12,889 nt of DNA from JBDSLU01 sp039916225 (GCA_039916225.1 JBDSLU010000184.1:1-12889); one strand, 5' to 3'; positions 6,442 to 12,889 are shown, numbered from the stretch's first letter. The notes: generated by a model from the letters alone, not told the origin. A program made the numbers and translations.

Positions 6442-7542
6442 GTGAACCGTCGACGGATGATCGCATGCGCGGGCGCGGCGGCGCTCGCCCTGTCCCTGCC
6501 GCCTGCCGCGGCGCAACAAGCCGCCCCGGCGGACGCCGTGATCCTGGTCACCATCGACGGCGCCCGTCACGAAGAGATCTTCGGCGGGCTCGATCTCGAC
6601 ATCCTCAAGAGCACGCTGCGCGAGAAGCAGCAGGTCGAGGACTCCCCCACCTACCAGCGGTTCTGGGCCGCGACGCCGGAGGAGCGCCGACGGAAGCTGA
6701 TGCCGTTCTTCTGGCGGCTCGTGACCGACGAAGGATCGATCGCCGGCAATCGCGCGCTCGGCAGCGAGGCGCGGCTCACCAACCGCCGCTTCTTCTCGTA
6801 TCCGGGCTACGCCGAGATCCTGGTCGGGCGGGCCATGGACGACGCGATCACCAGCAACGATCCGATTCGTAACCCGCAGGAAACCGTGCTCGAGGGCATC
6901 CGGCGAGCGCGCGGGCTCTCGGCCGATCAGGTCGCAACGTTCGCGAGCTGGGACGTGTTCAACGCCATCGGCGAGCACACGGAAGGCGCGACGACGATCA
7001 ACGCCGGCTACGAGCCGCTGGCGATCGACGGCAGCGACATCGCCGCCATCAACGAGCTGCAGTCGCAGGCCAGGGCGCCGTGGGGCGACGCGCGCCTCGA
7101 CGCCTTCACCTTCCGCCTCGCCATGGCCCACCTGGCCAAGGCGCGGCCGCGGGTCCTGGTCCTCTCGTTCAACGACACCGACAGTTGGGCGCACGAAGGT
7201 CGCTACGATCGCGTCCTCGACGCCTATGCGATGACCGATCGCTGGCTGGAGCAGCTCTGGACGTGGGTGCAGGCGCAGCCGGACTATCGCGGCCGCACGC
7301 ACCTGCTGATCACCACCGACCATGGCCGCGGCCACCTCGCCGACGGCTGGCGCCACCACGGCGAGAAGTACCCCGACGCCGAGCACGTGTGGATGGCGTT
7401 CGCGTCGCCGAAGATGACGCAGCGCGGCGAATGGCGCGGCGGCCCGGCGGTCACCACCAGCCAGATCGCCGCGACGCTGGCGTCATGGGCCGGCGTCGAT
7501 TGGAACGCCGACCACCCGGACGCCGGCAAGCCGATCCGCTAG
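6442..7542 (+). CDS. secreted alkaline-phosphatase-superfamily (phosphodiesterase/sulfatase-like) protein
   Basis: A 366-residue exported hydrolase of the alkaline phosphatase superfamily. Residues 1-25 form a signal peptide: NRRR, a hydrophobic AAALALSLP core, and an AAA-Q cleavage-like site. Superfamily metal-site elements follow in order: 'VILVTIDGAR' (33-42, Asp39); a nucleophile-region segment 'RRFFSYPGYAEILVGR' (115-130, Ser119 the likely nucleophile); 'FNDTDSWAHEGRYD' (243-256, Asp and His251); 'LLITTDHGRG' (288-297, Asp293-His294); and His305/His306. The subfamily and substrate cannot be named. The GTG start at 6442 is set by the GAGGAGG site and gives a standard signal peptide. A possible TAGGCT -10 lies at 6393-6398 in the narrow gap with dinB. 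Its stop codon overlaps that of the convergent gene. Confidence 0.85.
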   Translation: MNRRRMIACAGAAALALSLPPAAAQQAAPADAVILVTIDGARHEEIFGGLDLDILKSTLREKQQVEDSPTYQRFWAATPEERRRKLMPFFWRLVTDEGSIAGNRALGSEARLTNRRFFSYPGYAEILVGRAMDDAITSNDPIRNPQETVLEGIRRARGLSADQVATFASWDVFNAIGEHTEGATTINAGYEPLAIDGSDIAAINELQSQARAPWGDARLDAFTFRLAMAHLAKARPRVLVLSFNDTDSWAHEGRYDRVLDAYAMTDRWLEQLWTWVQAQPDYRGRTHLLITTDHGRGHLADGWRHHGEKYPDAEHVWMAFASPKMTQRGEWRGGPAVTTSQIAATLASWAGVDWNADHPDAGKPIR

Positions 7543-8294
7543 TTCTCGATGGGCGCAGGGGCGGCCGGCTCGGCGTAACAGAGCGCGTCGAGCATGCGAT
7601 CGAAGAAGTGCGCCGCCGTCGGCGAGACGCCGTCGTACTCGTAGAACTCGCCGAGCCGGCCGACGAAGCGATAGCGGTTCCCGTCCGGCCGGCGGCCACG
7701 ATAGTCGGTGATCAGGCGCGCCCGCAGATCCTGGCCGACGTCGTCGGGCAGCCTGACGTCGCGATCCCGGACGTCCTGCAGCCCCGAGATGGCGATCTCG
7801 GGCGGCAGACTGCTGGTCATCACCGATCCACTGTTGTGCCACAGCGAGGCGCCGCCGCGGCGCCACTCGACCGACACCGCATGGTCGGCGTTGTGGACGG
7901 TCCGGCGGACGTCGTCGGGCGTCGGCACACCCAGCATGCCGAAGCCGTTGGCGGGCTCGGACGCGGAACATCGGGGCAGGCGCCGCGCCCGCTCGGACGT
8001 GGGCATCATGACCACCGCTTCGTCGACCAGTTCGTCCGAGAAACGAATCCGCGGCAAGTAGCCGTCGGCGGTGAACCGTGCCATCGTCCACGTCGGCGAG
8101 AGGGGGAAGCTGCCATCGGCGGCGGTCTCGGCGATCGCCTCGACCGGCGTGCTGATCGTCACGCCGGCGAGCGGCCGGCCGCCCGGATCGGTGACGACGC
8201 CGTGCGTGCGCTGCGCCCCGAGCGAGGCGATGCCCGTCGCGGCCGTGACGCAGCCGACGATCAGCGCGCGAGGGAGCAGCGTCCGATGATCCAT
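7539..8294 (-). CDS. secreted protein with carboxypeptidase-regulatory-like domain
   Basis: A 251-residue protein. Residues about 1-28 look like a signal peptide (LLPRALIVGCVTAATGIASL followed by GAQ). Residues 30-98 read as a carboxypeptidase-regulatory-like / prealbumin-type beta-sandwich: 'THGVVTDPGGRPLAGVTIST', a conserved 'AADGSF' turn and 'FTADGYLPRIRF'. The remaining 150 residues (about 100-240) have no family I recognise; they include 'NADHAVSVEWRRGGASLWH' and 'RPDGNRYRFVGRLGEFYEYD'. The start codon follows the ureG stop with no gap, so the gene is the last member of the urease transcript. Its stop overlaps the stop of the convergent phosphatase gene by a few bases. Such domains usually occur in secreted adhesion or sensing proteins. 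A link to urease is inferred from position only. Confidence 0.75.
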   Translation of the reverse strand: MDHRTLLPRALIVGCVTAATGIASLGAQRTHGVVTDPGGRPLAGVTISTPVEAIAETAADGSFPLSPTWTMARFTADGYLPRIRFSDELVDEAVVMMPTSERARRLPRCSASEPANGFGMLGVPTPDDVRRTVHNADHAVSVEWRRGGASLWHNSGSVMTSSLPPEIAISGLQDVRDRDVRLPDDVGQDLRARLITDYRGRRPDGNRYRFVGRLGEFYEYDGVSPTAAHFFDRMLDALCYAEPAAPAPIEN

Positions 8295-9002
8295 CTAGGC
8301 TGGCACCGGTTTCACGGCCGCGACGCGCGCCGCCAGGATGTAGCGCACGATCTCCGGAATGCCGATGCCGTGCGTCACCTGCGTGAACAGGAACGGCCCA
8401 CTGCCGCGCATCTTCCGCGCGTCGCGCTCCATCACCCCGAGGTCGGCGCCCACCAGTGGAGCGAGGTCGGTCTTGTTGATGAGCAGCAGATCGGACTGGG
8501 TGATTCCCGGCCCGCCCTTGCGCGGAATCTTGTCGCCGCCGGAGACGTCGATCACGTAGATCGTGAAGTCGGCCAGCTCGCGGCTGAACTGCGCGGCGAG
8601 GTTGTCGCCGCCGCTCTCGACGAACAGCAGCTCGGGCTGGAACGCCAGCATCAGCTGCTGCAGCGCGTCGAGGTTCTGGCTGATGTCGTCGCGCACCGCC
8701 GTATGCGGACAGCCGCCCGTCTCGACCGCGGCGATGCGCTCGGGCGCCAGCGCCTGATGCCGGGTCAGGAACTCGCTGTCCTCGCGCGTGAAGATGTCGT
8801 TGGTGACGACGGCGATGTTGTTGTCGTCGCGCAGGGCGCGGCACAGCGCCAGCAGCAGCGCCGTCTTGCCGCTGCCGACCGGTCCGCCGATGCCGACCGT
8901 GAAGGCGCGAGCGTAGTAGTCGCGATCGAGCGGCGACGGGCGCTGGTCGAAGGCGCCGGGGCTGTCGGGATCGCCGAAGGTCTGGCCGGGGATGTAATGC
9001 AT
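8295..9002 (-). CDS. ureG: urease accessory GTPase UreG
   Basis: A 235-residue SIMIBI-class GTPase that delivers nickel to apo-urease with UreD (UreH) and UreF, using GTP hydrolysis. Visible motifs are the P-loop GGPVGSGKT (39-47), 'VVTNDIFTREDSEFL' (65-79), the metal-binding Cys-Pro-His motif in ETGGCPHTAVRDD (94-106), 'FVESGGDNLAAQFS' (127-140), 'YVIDVSGGDKIPRKGGPGI' (149-167) and the guanine-specificity NKTD (177-180). The N-terminus before the P-loop is about 20 residues longer than in short UreGs and is not His-rich. It starts 12 nt after ureF with a weak purine site (GAGAG). Confidence 0.98.
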   Translation of the reverse strand: MHYIPGQTFGDPDSPGAFDQRPSPLDRDYYARAFTVGIGGPVGSGKTALLLALCRALRDDNNIAVVTNDIFTREDSEFLTRHQALAPERIAAVETGGCPHTAVRDDISQNLDALQQLMLAFQPELLFVESGGDNLAAQFSRELADFTIYVIDVSGGDKIPRKGGPGITQSDLLLINKTDLAPLVGADLGVMERDARKMRGSGPFLFTQVTHGIGIPEIVRYILAARVAAVKPVPA

Positions 9003-9014
9003 GGTGGAGCGCTC

Positions 9015-9782
9015 TCAGGATTGAAAGAGGCGCGAGTAGAGCCGGTCGTGCGCCCCCTGCAGGAGATCGATGACGGGCGCCGTCTGCGCCAGGTCGTCCG
9101 GACCGGCGTGACGATAGCGCCCATGGACGGTCGTCGCCCACGCCACGGAGTCGGACTGCAGCCGCTGCGCGTCATAGCTGCCAATGACGCCGAGCCGCAC
9201 CGCCGCCGACAACACGCCGCGCGCGGCCACGAACAGGACGACGCGCTGCGTCGTCTCGAGCGGGATGCCGAGTGCGGCGAACACGGCGCCCGTGACAGGC
9301 GCGACGTGAGCGCACGACTGCGACGTCGATGTGTGGACGTTGGGCGTTGGGCGTTCGTTGGGAGTTGGAGATTGGGCGTTGGGAGTTGGAGACTGGGCGT
9401 TGGGCGTTGGGCGTTGGGCGTTGGGACTTGAGGTGATGCGCCGCTGGAGAGCCTCGAGAGCTGGCAACGCCCAAATGCGAGCGGCGCTGGCAACCAATGT
9501 CCGCCCCTGCTGCCGGCTGGCCCGGTTGCCCACGGCGTTGCTCAGGAACGCGTCGTTCAGGGCGTCCCACTCCGCCAGCCGCGACGGTTCACGATAGGCG
9601 CCGTTGACGAGCGGCAGCGCGCCGCTTGCCGCCTGCAGGATGGTGGCCTCGACGAAGCGACGGAGGTCGTCGCGCGACGCGATCTCGCCGTGGTGCCACG
9701 CCGACTCGAGGCCGAGCGAGTGCGCGAACGCCCCGGTCGGGAACGCGGAGTCGACGAGCTGCCAGACGAGCGCGTCTTCCAC
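9015..9782 (-). CDS. ureF: urease accessory protein UreF with repeat-encoded insert
   Basis: A 255-residue all-helical urease accessory protein that bridges UreD and UreG and gates GTP-dependent nickel delivery. The N-terminal half is typical: 'LVWQLVDSAFPTGAFAHSLG' (5-24) followed by LESAWHHGEI, and 'NDAFLSNAVGNRASRQQGR' (76-94). The C-terminal half is also typical: 'HVAPVTGAVFAALGIPLETT' (159-178) and 'AAVRLGVIGSYDAQRL' (193-208). Between them, residues about 118-153 form a Pro/Asn/Gln/Thr/Ser-rich insert (repeating PNAQSPT) encoded by the heptamer array at 9339-9426. This falls where UreFs have an ordinary inter-helix loop. The frame stays open through the array. The start is taken as GTG 9782, 5 nt after the ureC stop, because 'DALVWQL' is the usual N-terminus; no ribosome-binding site is seen. 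Confidence 0.93.
   Translation of the reverse strand: MEDALVWQLVDSAFPTGAFAHSLGLESAWHHGEIASRDDLRRFVEATILQAASGALPLVNGAYREPSRLAEWDALNDAFLSNAVGNRASRQQGRTLVASAARIWALPALEALQRRITSSPNAQRPTPNAQSPTPNAQSPTPNERPTPNVHTSTSQSCAHVAPVTGAVFAALGIPLETTQRVVLFVAARGVLSAAVRLGVIGSYDAQRLQSDSVAWATTVHGRYRHAGPDDLAQTAPVIDLLQGAHDRLYSRLFQS
9339..9426. repeat. heptanucleotide tandem array inside ureF
   Basis: An 88-bp array of 7-nt units, GTTGGGC or GTTGGGA on the + strand, with some GTTGGAG/ACTGGGC-type variants and one truncated unit (GTTC, 9353-9356). It contains two copies of a 21-nt super-unit (9357-9377 and 9378-9398, one mismatch), then four plain heptamers (9399-9426). No stop codon occurs in any of six frames. The strand asymmetry (G/T on +, C/A on -) contrasts with the flanking GC-balanced coding sequence. 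It resembles the heptanucleotide short tandem repeats (STRR) known from cyanobacteria in unit length only. Confidence 0.95.
9395..9425 (+). other. canonical G-quadruplex motif
   Basis: Five GGG runs at 9395, 9402, 9409, 9416 and 9423 are separated by four-nucleotide CGTT loops. This satisfies the G3-N(1-7) rule for an intramolecular quadruplex. The G-rich strand is the template strand of ureF. Confidence 0.7.
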
Positions 9783-9787
9783 GGCGG

Positions 9788-11503
9788 TCAGAACAGGAAG
9801 TAGCGCTGGGCCAGCGGCAGGACCGGCGCCGCGGTGGCCCGCAGCACCTCGCCGTCGGCGCGCACGGTGTAGGTCTCGGCGTCGATCTCGATCCGCGGCA
9901 ACGCGTCGTTCAGCTTCATGTCGCGCTTGGTGAGGCCACGGCACGGTCCGACCGCGACCGTGGCCTTGGTGAGACCGTAGCGCGCGACGCTGCCGGCGTC
10001 GAGCGCCGCCTGAGACACGAACGCCAGCGACGTGGCGCCGGTGGCCCGGCCGTAGGCGCCGAACATCGGCCGCATCTGCAGCGGCTGCGGGGTCGGGATC
10101 GAGGCGTTCGGGTCACCCATCTGGGCCCAGGCGATGAAGCCACCCTTGATGACGATCTCGGGCTTGGCGCCGAAGAACGCCGGCTTCCACAGGACGAGAT
10201 CGGCGAGCTTGCCGACCTCGACCGAACCGATATGCCGGGCCAGGCCGTGCGTGATGGCCGGATTGATCGTGTACTTGGCGATGTAGCGGCGGATGCGCAG
10301 GTTGTCGCTGCCCGGGCGCTCGCCGGCCAGCGCGCCGCGCTCGTGCCGCATCTTGTGCGCCGTCTGCCACGTCCGCGTGATCACCTCGCCGACGCGGCCC
10401 ATCGCCTGGCTGTCGCTCGACATCATGCTGATGGCGCCGAGATCGTGCAGCACGTCCTCGGCGGCGATCGTCTCGCCGCGGATGCGGCTCTCGGCGAAGG
10501 CCACGTCCTCGGGGATGTTCGGATCGAGGTGGTGACACACCATCAGCATGTCGAGGTGCTCGTCGAGCGTGTTCACCGTGAACGGGCGCGTCGGGTTCGT
10601 CGAGCTCGGCAGGACGTTGGCCTCGCCGCACACCTTGATGATGTCGGGGGCGTGACCGCCGCCGGCGCCCTCGGTGTGGTAGGTGTGGATCGTCCGGCCC
10701 TTGAAGGCGGCGATCGAGTCGTCGACGTAGCCGGACTCGTTCAGTGTGTCGGTGTGGATCGCCACCTGCACGTCGTGCCGCTCGGCGACGCCGAGACAGC
10801 AGTCGATCGTCGCCGGCGTCGAGCCCCAGTCCTCGTGCAGTTTCAGGCCGATGGCGCCGGCGCGGATCTGCTCGTCGAGGCCCTCCGGCTTGGACGTGTT
10901 GCCCTTGCCGAGGAACCCGAAGTTCATCGGCAGCACGTCGGTCGCCTGCAGCATCAGCTCGATGTGGCGCGAGCCGGGCGTGCACGTCGTGGCGTTGGTG
11001 CCGGTTGCCGGGCCGGTGCCGCCGCCGACGAAGGTCGTGACGCCGCTCGCCAGCGCCTCGTAGACCTGCTGCGGACAGATGTAATGGATGTGCGAGTCGA
11101 TGCCGCCGGCGGTGAGGATCAGGCCCTCGCCGGCGATCGCCTCGGTCGTCACGCCGACCACCATCCCGGGCGTCACGCCGGCCATCACCGATGGGTTGCC
11201 GGCCTTGCCGATGCCGGCGATGCGGCCGCCCTTGATGCCGATGTCGGCCTTGCGGATGCCGGTCCAGTCGACGATCAGGGCGTTGGTGATGACGCAGTCG
11301 AGCGCCTCGGCATCCGGAATGCCGGCGGCCTGGCCCTGCCCGTCGCGCAGCACCTTGCCGCCGCCGAACTTGCATTCGTCGCCGTAGTGGGTGGCGTCGC
11401 TCTCGACCTCGGCGACGAGGCCGGTGTCACCGAGGCGCACGGTGTCGCCCGTGGTCGGGCCGTAGATGTCGGCGTAGTGCTGGCGCGAGATGCGGTGGGG
11501 CAT
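9788..11503 (-). CDS. ureC: urease alpha (catalytic) subunit
   Basis: A 571-residue full-length catalytic subunit of urease, which hydrolyses urea to ammonia and carbamate at a dinuclear nickel centre. All key residues can be placed: nickel ligands His138 and His140 (GGIDSHIHYICPQQ); the carbamylated Lys221 (AIGLKLHEDWGSTP); His250 (VAIHTDTLNESG); His276 (TYHTEGAGGGHAPD); Asp364 (MMSSDSQAMGRVGE); and the mobile-flap Cys323-His324 (MVCHHLDPNIPEDVAFAESR). The N-terminus 'ISRQHYADIYGPTTGDTVRL' and C-terminus 'LPLAQRYFLF' are complete. It lies between ureAB (63-nt gap holding a heptamer array) and ureF (5 nt). No ribosome-binding site is visible before the ATG, unusual for such an abundant subunit. 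Confidence 0.99.
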   Translation of the reverse strand: MPHRISRQHYADIYGPTTGDTVRLGDTGLVAEVESDATHYGDECKFGGGKVLRDGQGQAAGIPDAEALDCVITNALIVDWTGIRKADIGIKGGRIAGIGKAGNPSVMAGVTPGMVVGVTTEAIAGEGLILTAGGIDSHIHYICPQQVYEALASGVTTFVGGGTGPATGTNATTCTPGSRHIELMLQATDVLPMNFGFLGKGNTSKPEGLDEQIRAGAIGLKLHEDWGSTPATIDCCLGVAERHDVQVAIHTDTLNESGYVDDSIAAFKGRTIHTYHTEGAGGGHAPDIIKVCGEANVLPSSTNPTRPFTVNTLDEHLDMLMVCHHLDPNIPEDVAFAESRIRGETIAAEDVLHDLGAISMMSSDSQAMGRVGEVITRTWQTAHKMRHERGALAGERPGSDNLRIRRYIAKYTINPAITHGLARHIGSVEVGKLADLVLWKPAFFGAKPEIVIKGGFIAWAQMGDPNASIPTPQPLQMRPMFGAYGRATGATSLAFVSQAALDAGSVARYGLTKATVAVGPCRGLTKRDMKLNDALPRIEIDAETYTVRADGEVLRATAAPVLPLAQRYFLF

Positions 11504-11530
11504 GGCGAGCGCGGTCCGGTCTGCGTGGGC

Positions 11531-11565
11531 GTTGGAAGTTGGAACTTGGAAGTTGGAAATTGGGA
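11531..11565. repeat. second heptanucleotide array, at the ureAB 3' end
   Basis: Five tandem 7-nt units on the + strand: GTTGGAA, GTTGGAA, CTTGGAA, GTTGGAA and ATTGGGA. A partial GTT follows at 11566-11568, overlapping the ureAB stop codon (TAA on the minus strand, 11567-11569). It is the same repeat class as the ureF array but with GGAA-type units. It occupies most of the ureAB-ureC spacer. Confidence 0.9.
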
Positions 11566-11566
11566 G

Positions 11567-12223
11567 TTATGAAGTCCGGGTCTCGACGAGGCGAACGGTC
11601 TTGGTGTCGCCGGGCTCGAAGCGCACAGCGGTGCCGGCCGGGATGTCGAGCCGCTTGCCGGCGGCCTTGCCGCGATCGAAGTCGAGGACGCGATTGGTGT
11701 CGGCGAACGGATAGTGGCTGCCCACCTGGATAGGCCGATCGCCGCGGTTGGTCACCACCAGCTCGGTGATCGCACGGCCGGCGTTCAGCTCGATGTCGCC
11801 GGCGATCGGCGTCACCCCGCCCGGCGCCTCGCCGAGCAGCTCCGGCGCCGTACCCACCAGCATCGCCGCGTCGACCGGCAGGAAGCTGCCGTACAGCGCC
11901 AGGGCGCGGTTGCCGGCTTGGGCCGCGATCGGGTGGTGCACCGTCACCAGCTTGGTGCCGTCCGGGAACGTGCCTTCGACCTGTACGTCGTCGATCATGT
12001 CGGCGACGCCGAGCATCACGTCGTCGCGGCCGAGGAACTGCCGGCCGAGATCCATCAGTTCCGCCACACTGCGGCCGTCGCGGATGAACTCGAGGAGCTG
12101 GGTGGCGATCAGCGCCACCGCCTCGGGATGGTTGAGGCGCAGACCGCGGGCCAGCCGCTTCTGGGCCAGGACGCCGGCCTGGTGCAGCACCAGCTTGTCG
12201 ATCTCGCGCGGAGTCAGATGCAT
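11567..12223 (-). CDS. ureAB: fused urease gamma/beta subunit (UreA-UreB), short at the C-terminus
   Basis: A 218-residue fusion of the two small urease subunits, as in Helicobacter UreA. Residues 1-100 are the gamma domain: 'MHLTPREIDKLVLHQAG', 'GLRLNHPEAVALIA', 'GRDDVMLGVADMIDDVQVEG' and 'FPDGTKLVTVHHPI'. About 100-134 is a linker. Residues 135-214 are the beta domain: 'GDIELNAGR', 'GDRPIQVGSHYPFADTNR', 'LDFDRGKAAGKRLDIPAGTA' and 'VRFEPGDTKTVRLVE'. Homologues continue about 20 residues with a strand containing IGG-R-(I/V)-(F/R)G; here the frame ends ETRTS-stop, and neither other frame downstream restores that tail. The ATG is fixed by AAGGA (12231-12235) 7 nt upstream. It lies 34 nt after ureD. 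Confidence 0.95.
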   Translation of the reverse strand: MHLTPREIDKLVLHQAGVLAQKRLARGLRLNHPEAVALIATQLLEFIRDGRSVAELMDLGRQFLGRDDVMLGVADMIDDVQVEGTFPDGTKLVTVHHPIAAQAGNRALALYGSFLPVDAAMLVGTAPELLGEAPGGVTPIAGDIELNAGRAITELVVTNRGDRPIQVGSHYPFADTNRVLDFDRGKAAGKRLDIPAGTAVRFEPGDTKTVRLVETRTS

Positions 12224-12230
12224 CGGTTCA

Positions 12231-12235
12231 TCCTT
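12231..12235 (-). promoter_or_regulatory. ribosome-binding site of ureAB
   Basis: AAGGA on the minus strand lies 7 nt before ATG 12223. It supports MHLTPRE as the N-terminus over an upstream in-frame ATG at 12283 that would overlap ureD. Confidence 0.6.
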
Positions 12236-12257
12236 GTGCTCACGTCGGGCCGGGTGA

Positions 12258-12889
12258 TCACCACTTGCGGGCCCAGGGATCATCGCCGAGCAGTCCGGGC
12301 ACGAAATCGAGCAGGCCGCGCAGGACGCCGCGGACGTCCTCGACGTGCGCGCCGGCGAGCCGCACGACGCAGCCGGGCGGGGCCAGCGCCAGTCCAGGGA
12401 GCGGCGCCGCGGACACCACGACGGCGGCCCGGCGCTCGATCGGCATCGCCGCTACCGTCGCCAGCAGTCGGCCCGCCTCCGACGCCAGCCGCTCGCCGGC
12501 GACGACGGCGGCCGCCAGCACGTCGACACGCGCGGCGCGCGCCGCCAGGTCACCGTCAGCCTGATCGAGGCGCACGGCATCGTGCAGGGCCAGGCGTCCG
12601 CCAACATGCAGGCGGGTCGTCGACGCATAGCGATCGAAGGCCCAGCGCTCGCCCGATCCCCGCCGGCCCGACGCCATCCAGTCGAGGGCGACGAGCCCGC
12701 CCGACACGTCGAGCTCAAACGTCTGCGTCTGCCGATAGTCGGAGCCGGCAAAGCAGACGACCGGATCCGGGACGCTGACCAGCAGGGCGCGTTCGCCAAC
12801 GCGGGCGGCGAGGCGCGTCGAGACGCCGGCCACCGATCGGTAGACCTTGGTCGAGGCCTGGGTCGAGAGCAGCGCCGCGGCGTCGGCCT
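12258..12889 (-). CDS. ureD: urease accessory protein UreD/UreH (5' end outside the window)
   Basis: The C-terminal 209 residues of UreD, the scaffold that binds apo-urease together with UreF and UreG during nickel insertion. The family segment STQASTKVYRS is encoded at the window edge (about 12835-12867), followed by 'VSVPDPVVCFAGSDYRQTQT', then 'FELDVSGGLVALDWMASGRR', a segment typical of UreD. Later parts are Ala/Val-rich, and the protein ends GLLGDDPWARKW. The frame stays open to base 12889, so about 60-80 N-terminal residues lie beyond. It is the first visible gene of the operon; the promoter would be off-window. A GTG at 12833 is internal, not the start. Confidence 0.93.
   Translation of the reverse strand, partial: ADAAALLSTQASTKVYRSVAGVSTRLAARVGERALLVSVPDPVVCFAGSDYRQTQTFELDVSGGLVALDWMASGRRGSGERWAFDRYASTTRLHVGGRLALHDAVRLDQADGDLAARAARVDVLAAAVVAGERLASEAGRLLATVAAMPIERRAAVVVSAAPLPGLALAPPGCVVRLAGAHVEDVRGVLRGLLDFVPGLLGDDPWARKW

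Noticed and set aside
9339..9426. Repeat array as a possible CRISPR
   Set aside because: The units are 7 nt and contiguous with no unique spacers, and no cas genes are nearby.
7080..9431. A 783-codon open frame on the + strand
   Set aside because: It runs through the phosphatase gene in another frame, then antisense to the secreted protein, ureG and ureF. The composition is low-complexity Arg-rich, and the real genes explain the region.
9015..9944. Longer UreF start reaching into ureC
   Set aside because: The extra residues are an out-of-frame reading of the ureC 3' end, and UreF proteins normally begin just before the DALVWQL segment.
9626..11572. A 648-codon open frame on the + strand opposite ureC and its flanks
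   Set aside because: It is the antisense shadow of a complete, unmistakable ureC. Its translation is Arg/His/Ala/Gly-rich with no family resemblance, as expected in high-GC coding DNA.

Overview
The window is high-GC bacterial chromosome, densely packed, with short intergenic gaps. The gene content is a urease operon with fused gamma/beta subunits, an AlkZ-like winged-helix protein, ankyrin and DinB proteins, and G/T-rich heptanucleotide arrays. This fits an environmental Acidobacteriota (Vicinamibacterales-like) genome, but the taxon is an inference from gene style and not proven. No rRNA, tRNA, CRISPR array, transposase or phage gene was seen.

Left part (1-3506). A winged-helix DNA-binding protein of the AlkZ/YcaQ superfamily (+) converges on a tight two-gene unit on the minus strand, dut (dUTPase) followed by an EVE-domain protein. 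An ankyrin-repeat protein (+) diverges from dut. A hairpin-forming inverted repeat then separates it from a 29-residue single-span membrane miniprotein (-), which sits 9 nt downstream of a YflT-like general-stress protein (-).

Middle (3516-8294). The stress protein diverges from an AI-2E/PerM-family membrane protein (+). That gene converges on a DinB-like / YjbR-like pair (-). A secreted alkaline-phosphatase-superfamily protein (+) diverges from DinB and ends in a stop codon that overlaps the stop of the last gene of the next operon.

Right part (7539-12889, all minus strand). The order is ureD (cut by the window edge), fused ureAB, ureC, ureF, ureG, then a secreted 251-residue protein whose start codon directly abuts the ureG stop. 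UreC keeps every nickel ligand, the carbamylated lysine and the flap Cys-His. UreG keeps its P-loop and CPH metal motif. UreD, UreF and UreG together would load nickel into the UreAB-UreC apoenzyme. No ureE lies in the visible part of the operon.

The most unusual signal is a heptanucleotide repeat (GTTGGGC/GTTGGGA/GTTGGAA type on the + strand) that has entered the urease operon twice. One array of 88 bp lies inside ureF and is translated as a Pro-Asn-Gln-Thr-Ser-rich insert in the middle of the protein. The other lies exactly at the 3' end of ureAB, where the conserved C-terminal tail of the beta domain is missing. The ureF array is free of stop codons in all six frames, contains a canonical G-quadruplex motif, and has a 7-nt unit, so gain or loss of one unit would shift the frame.
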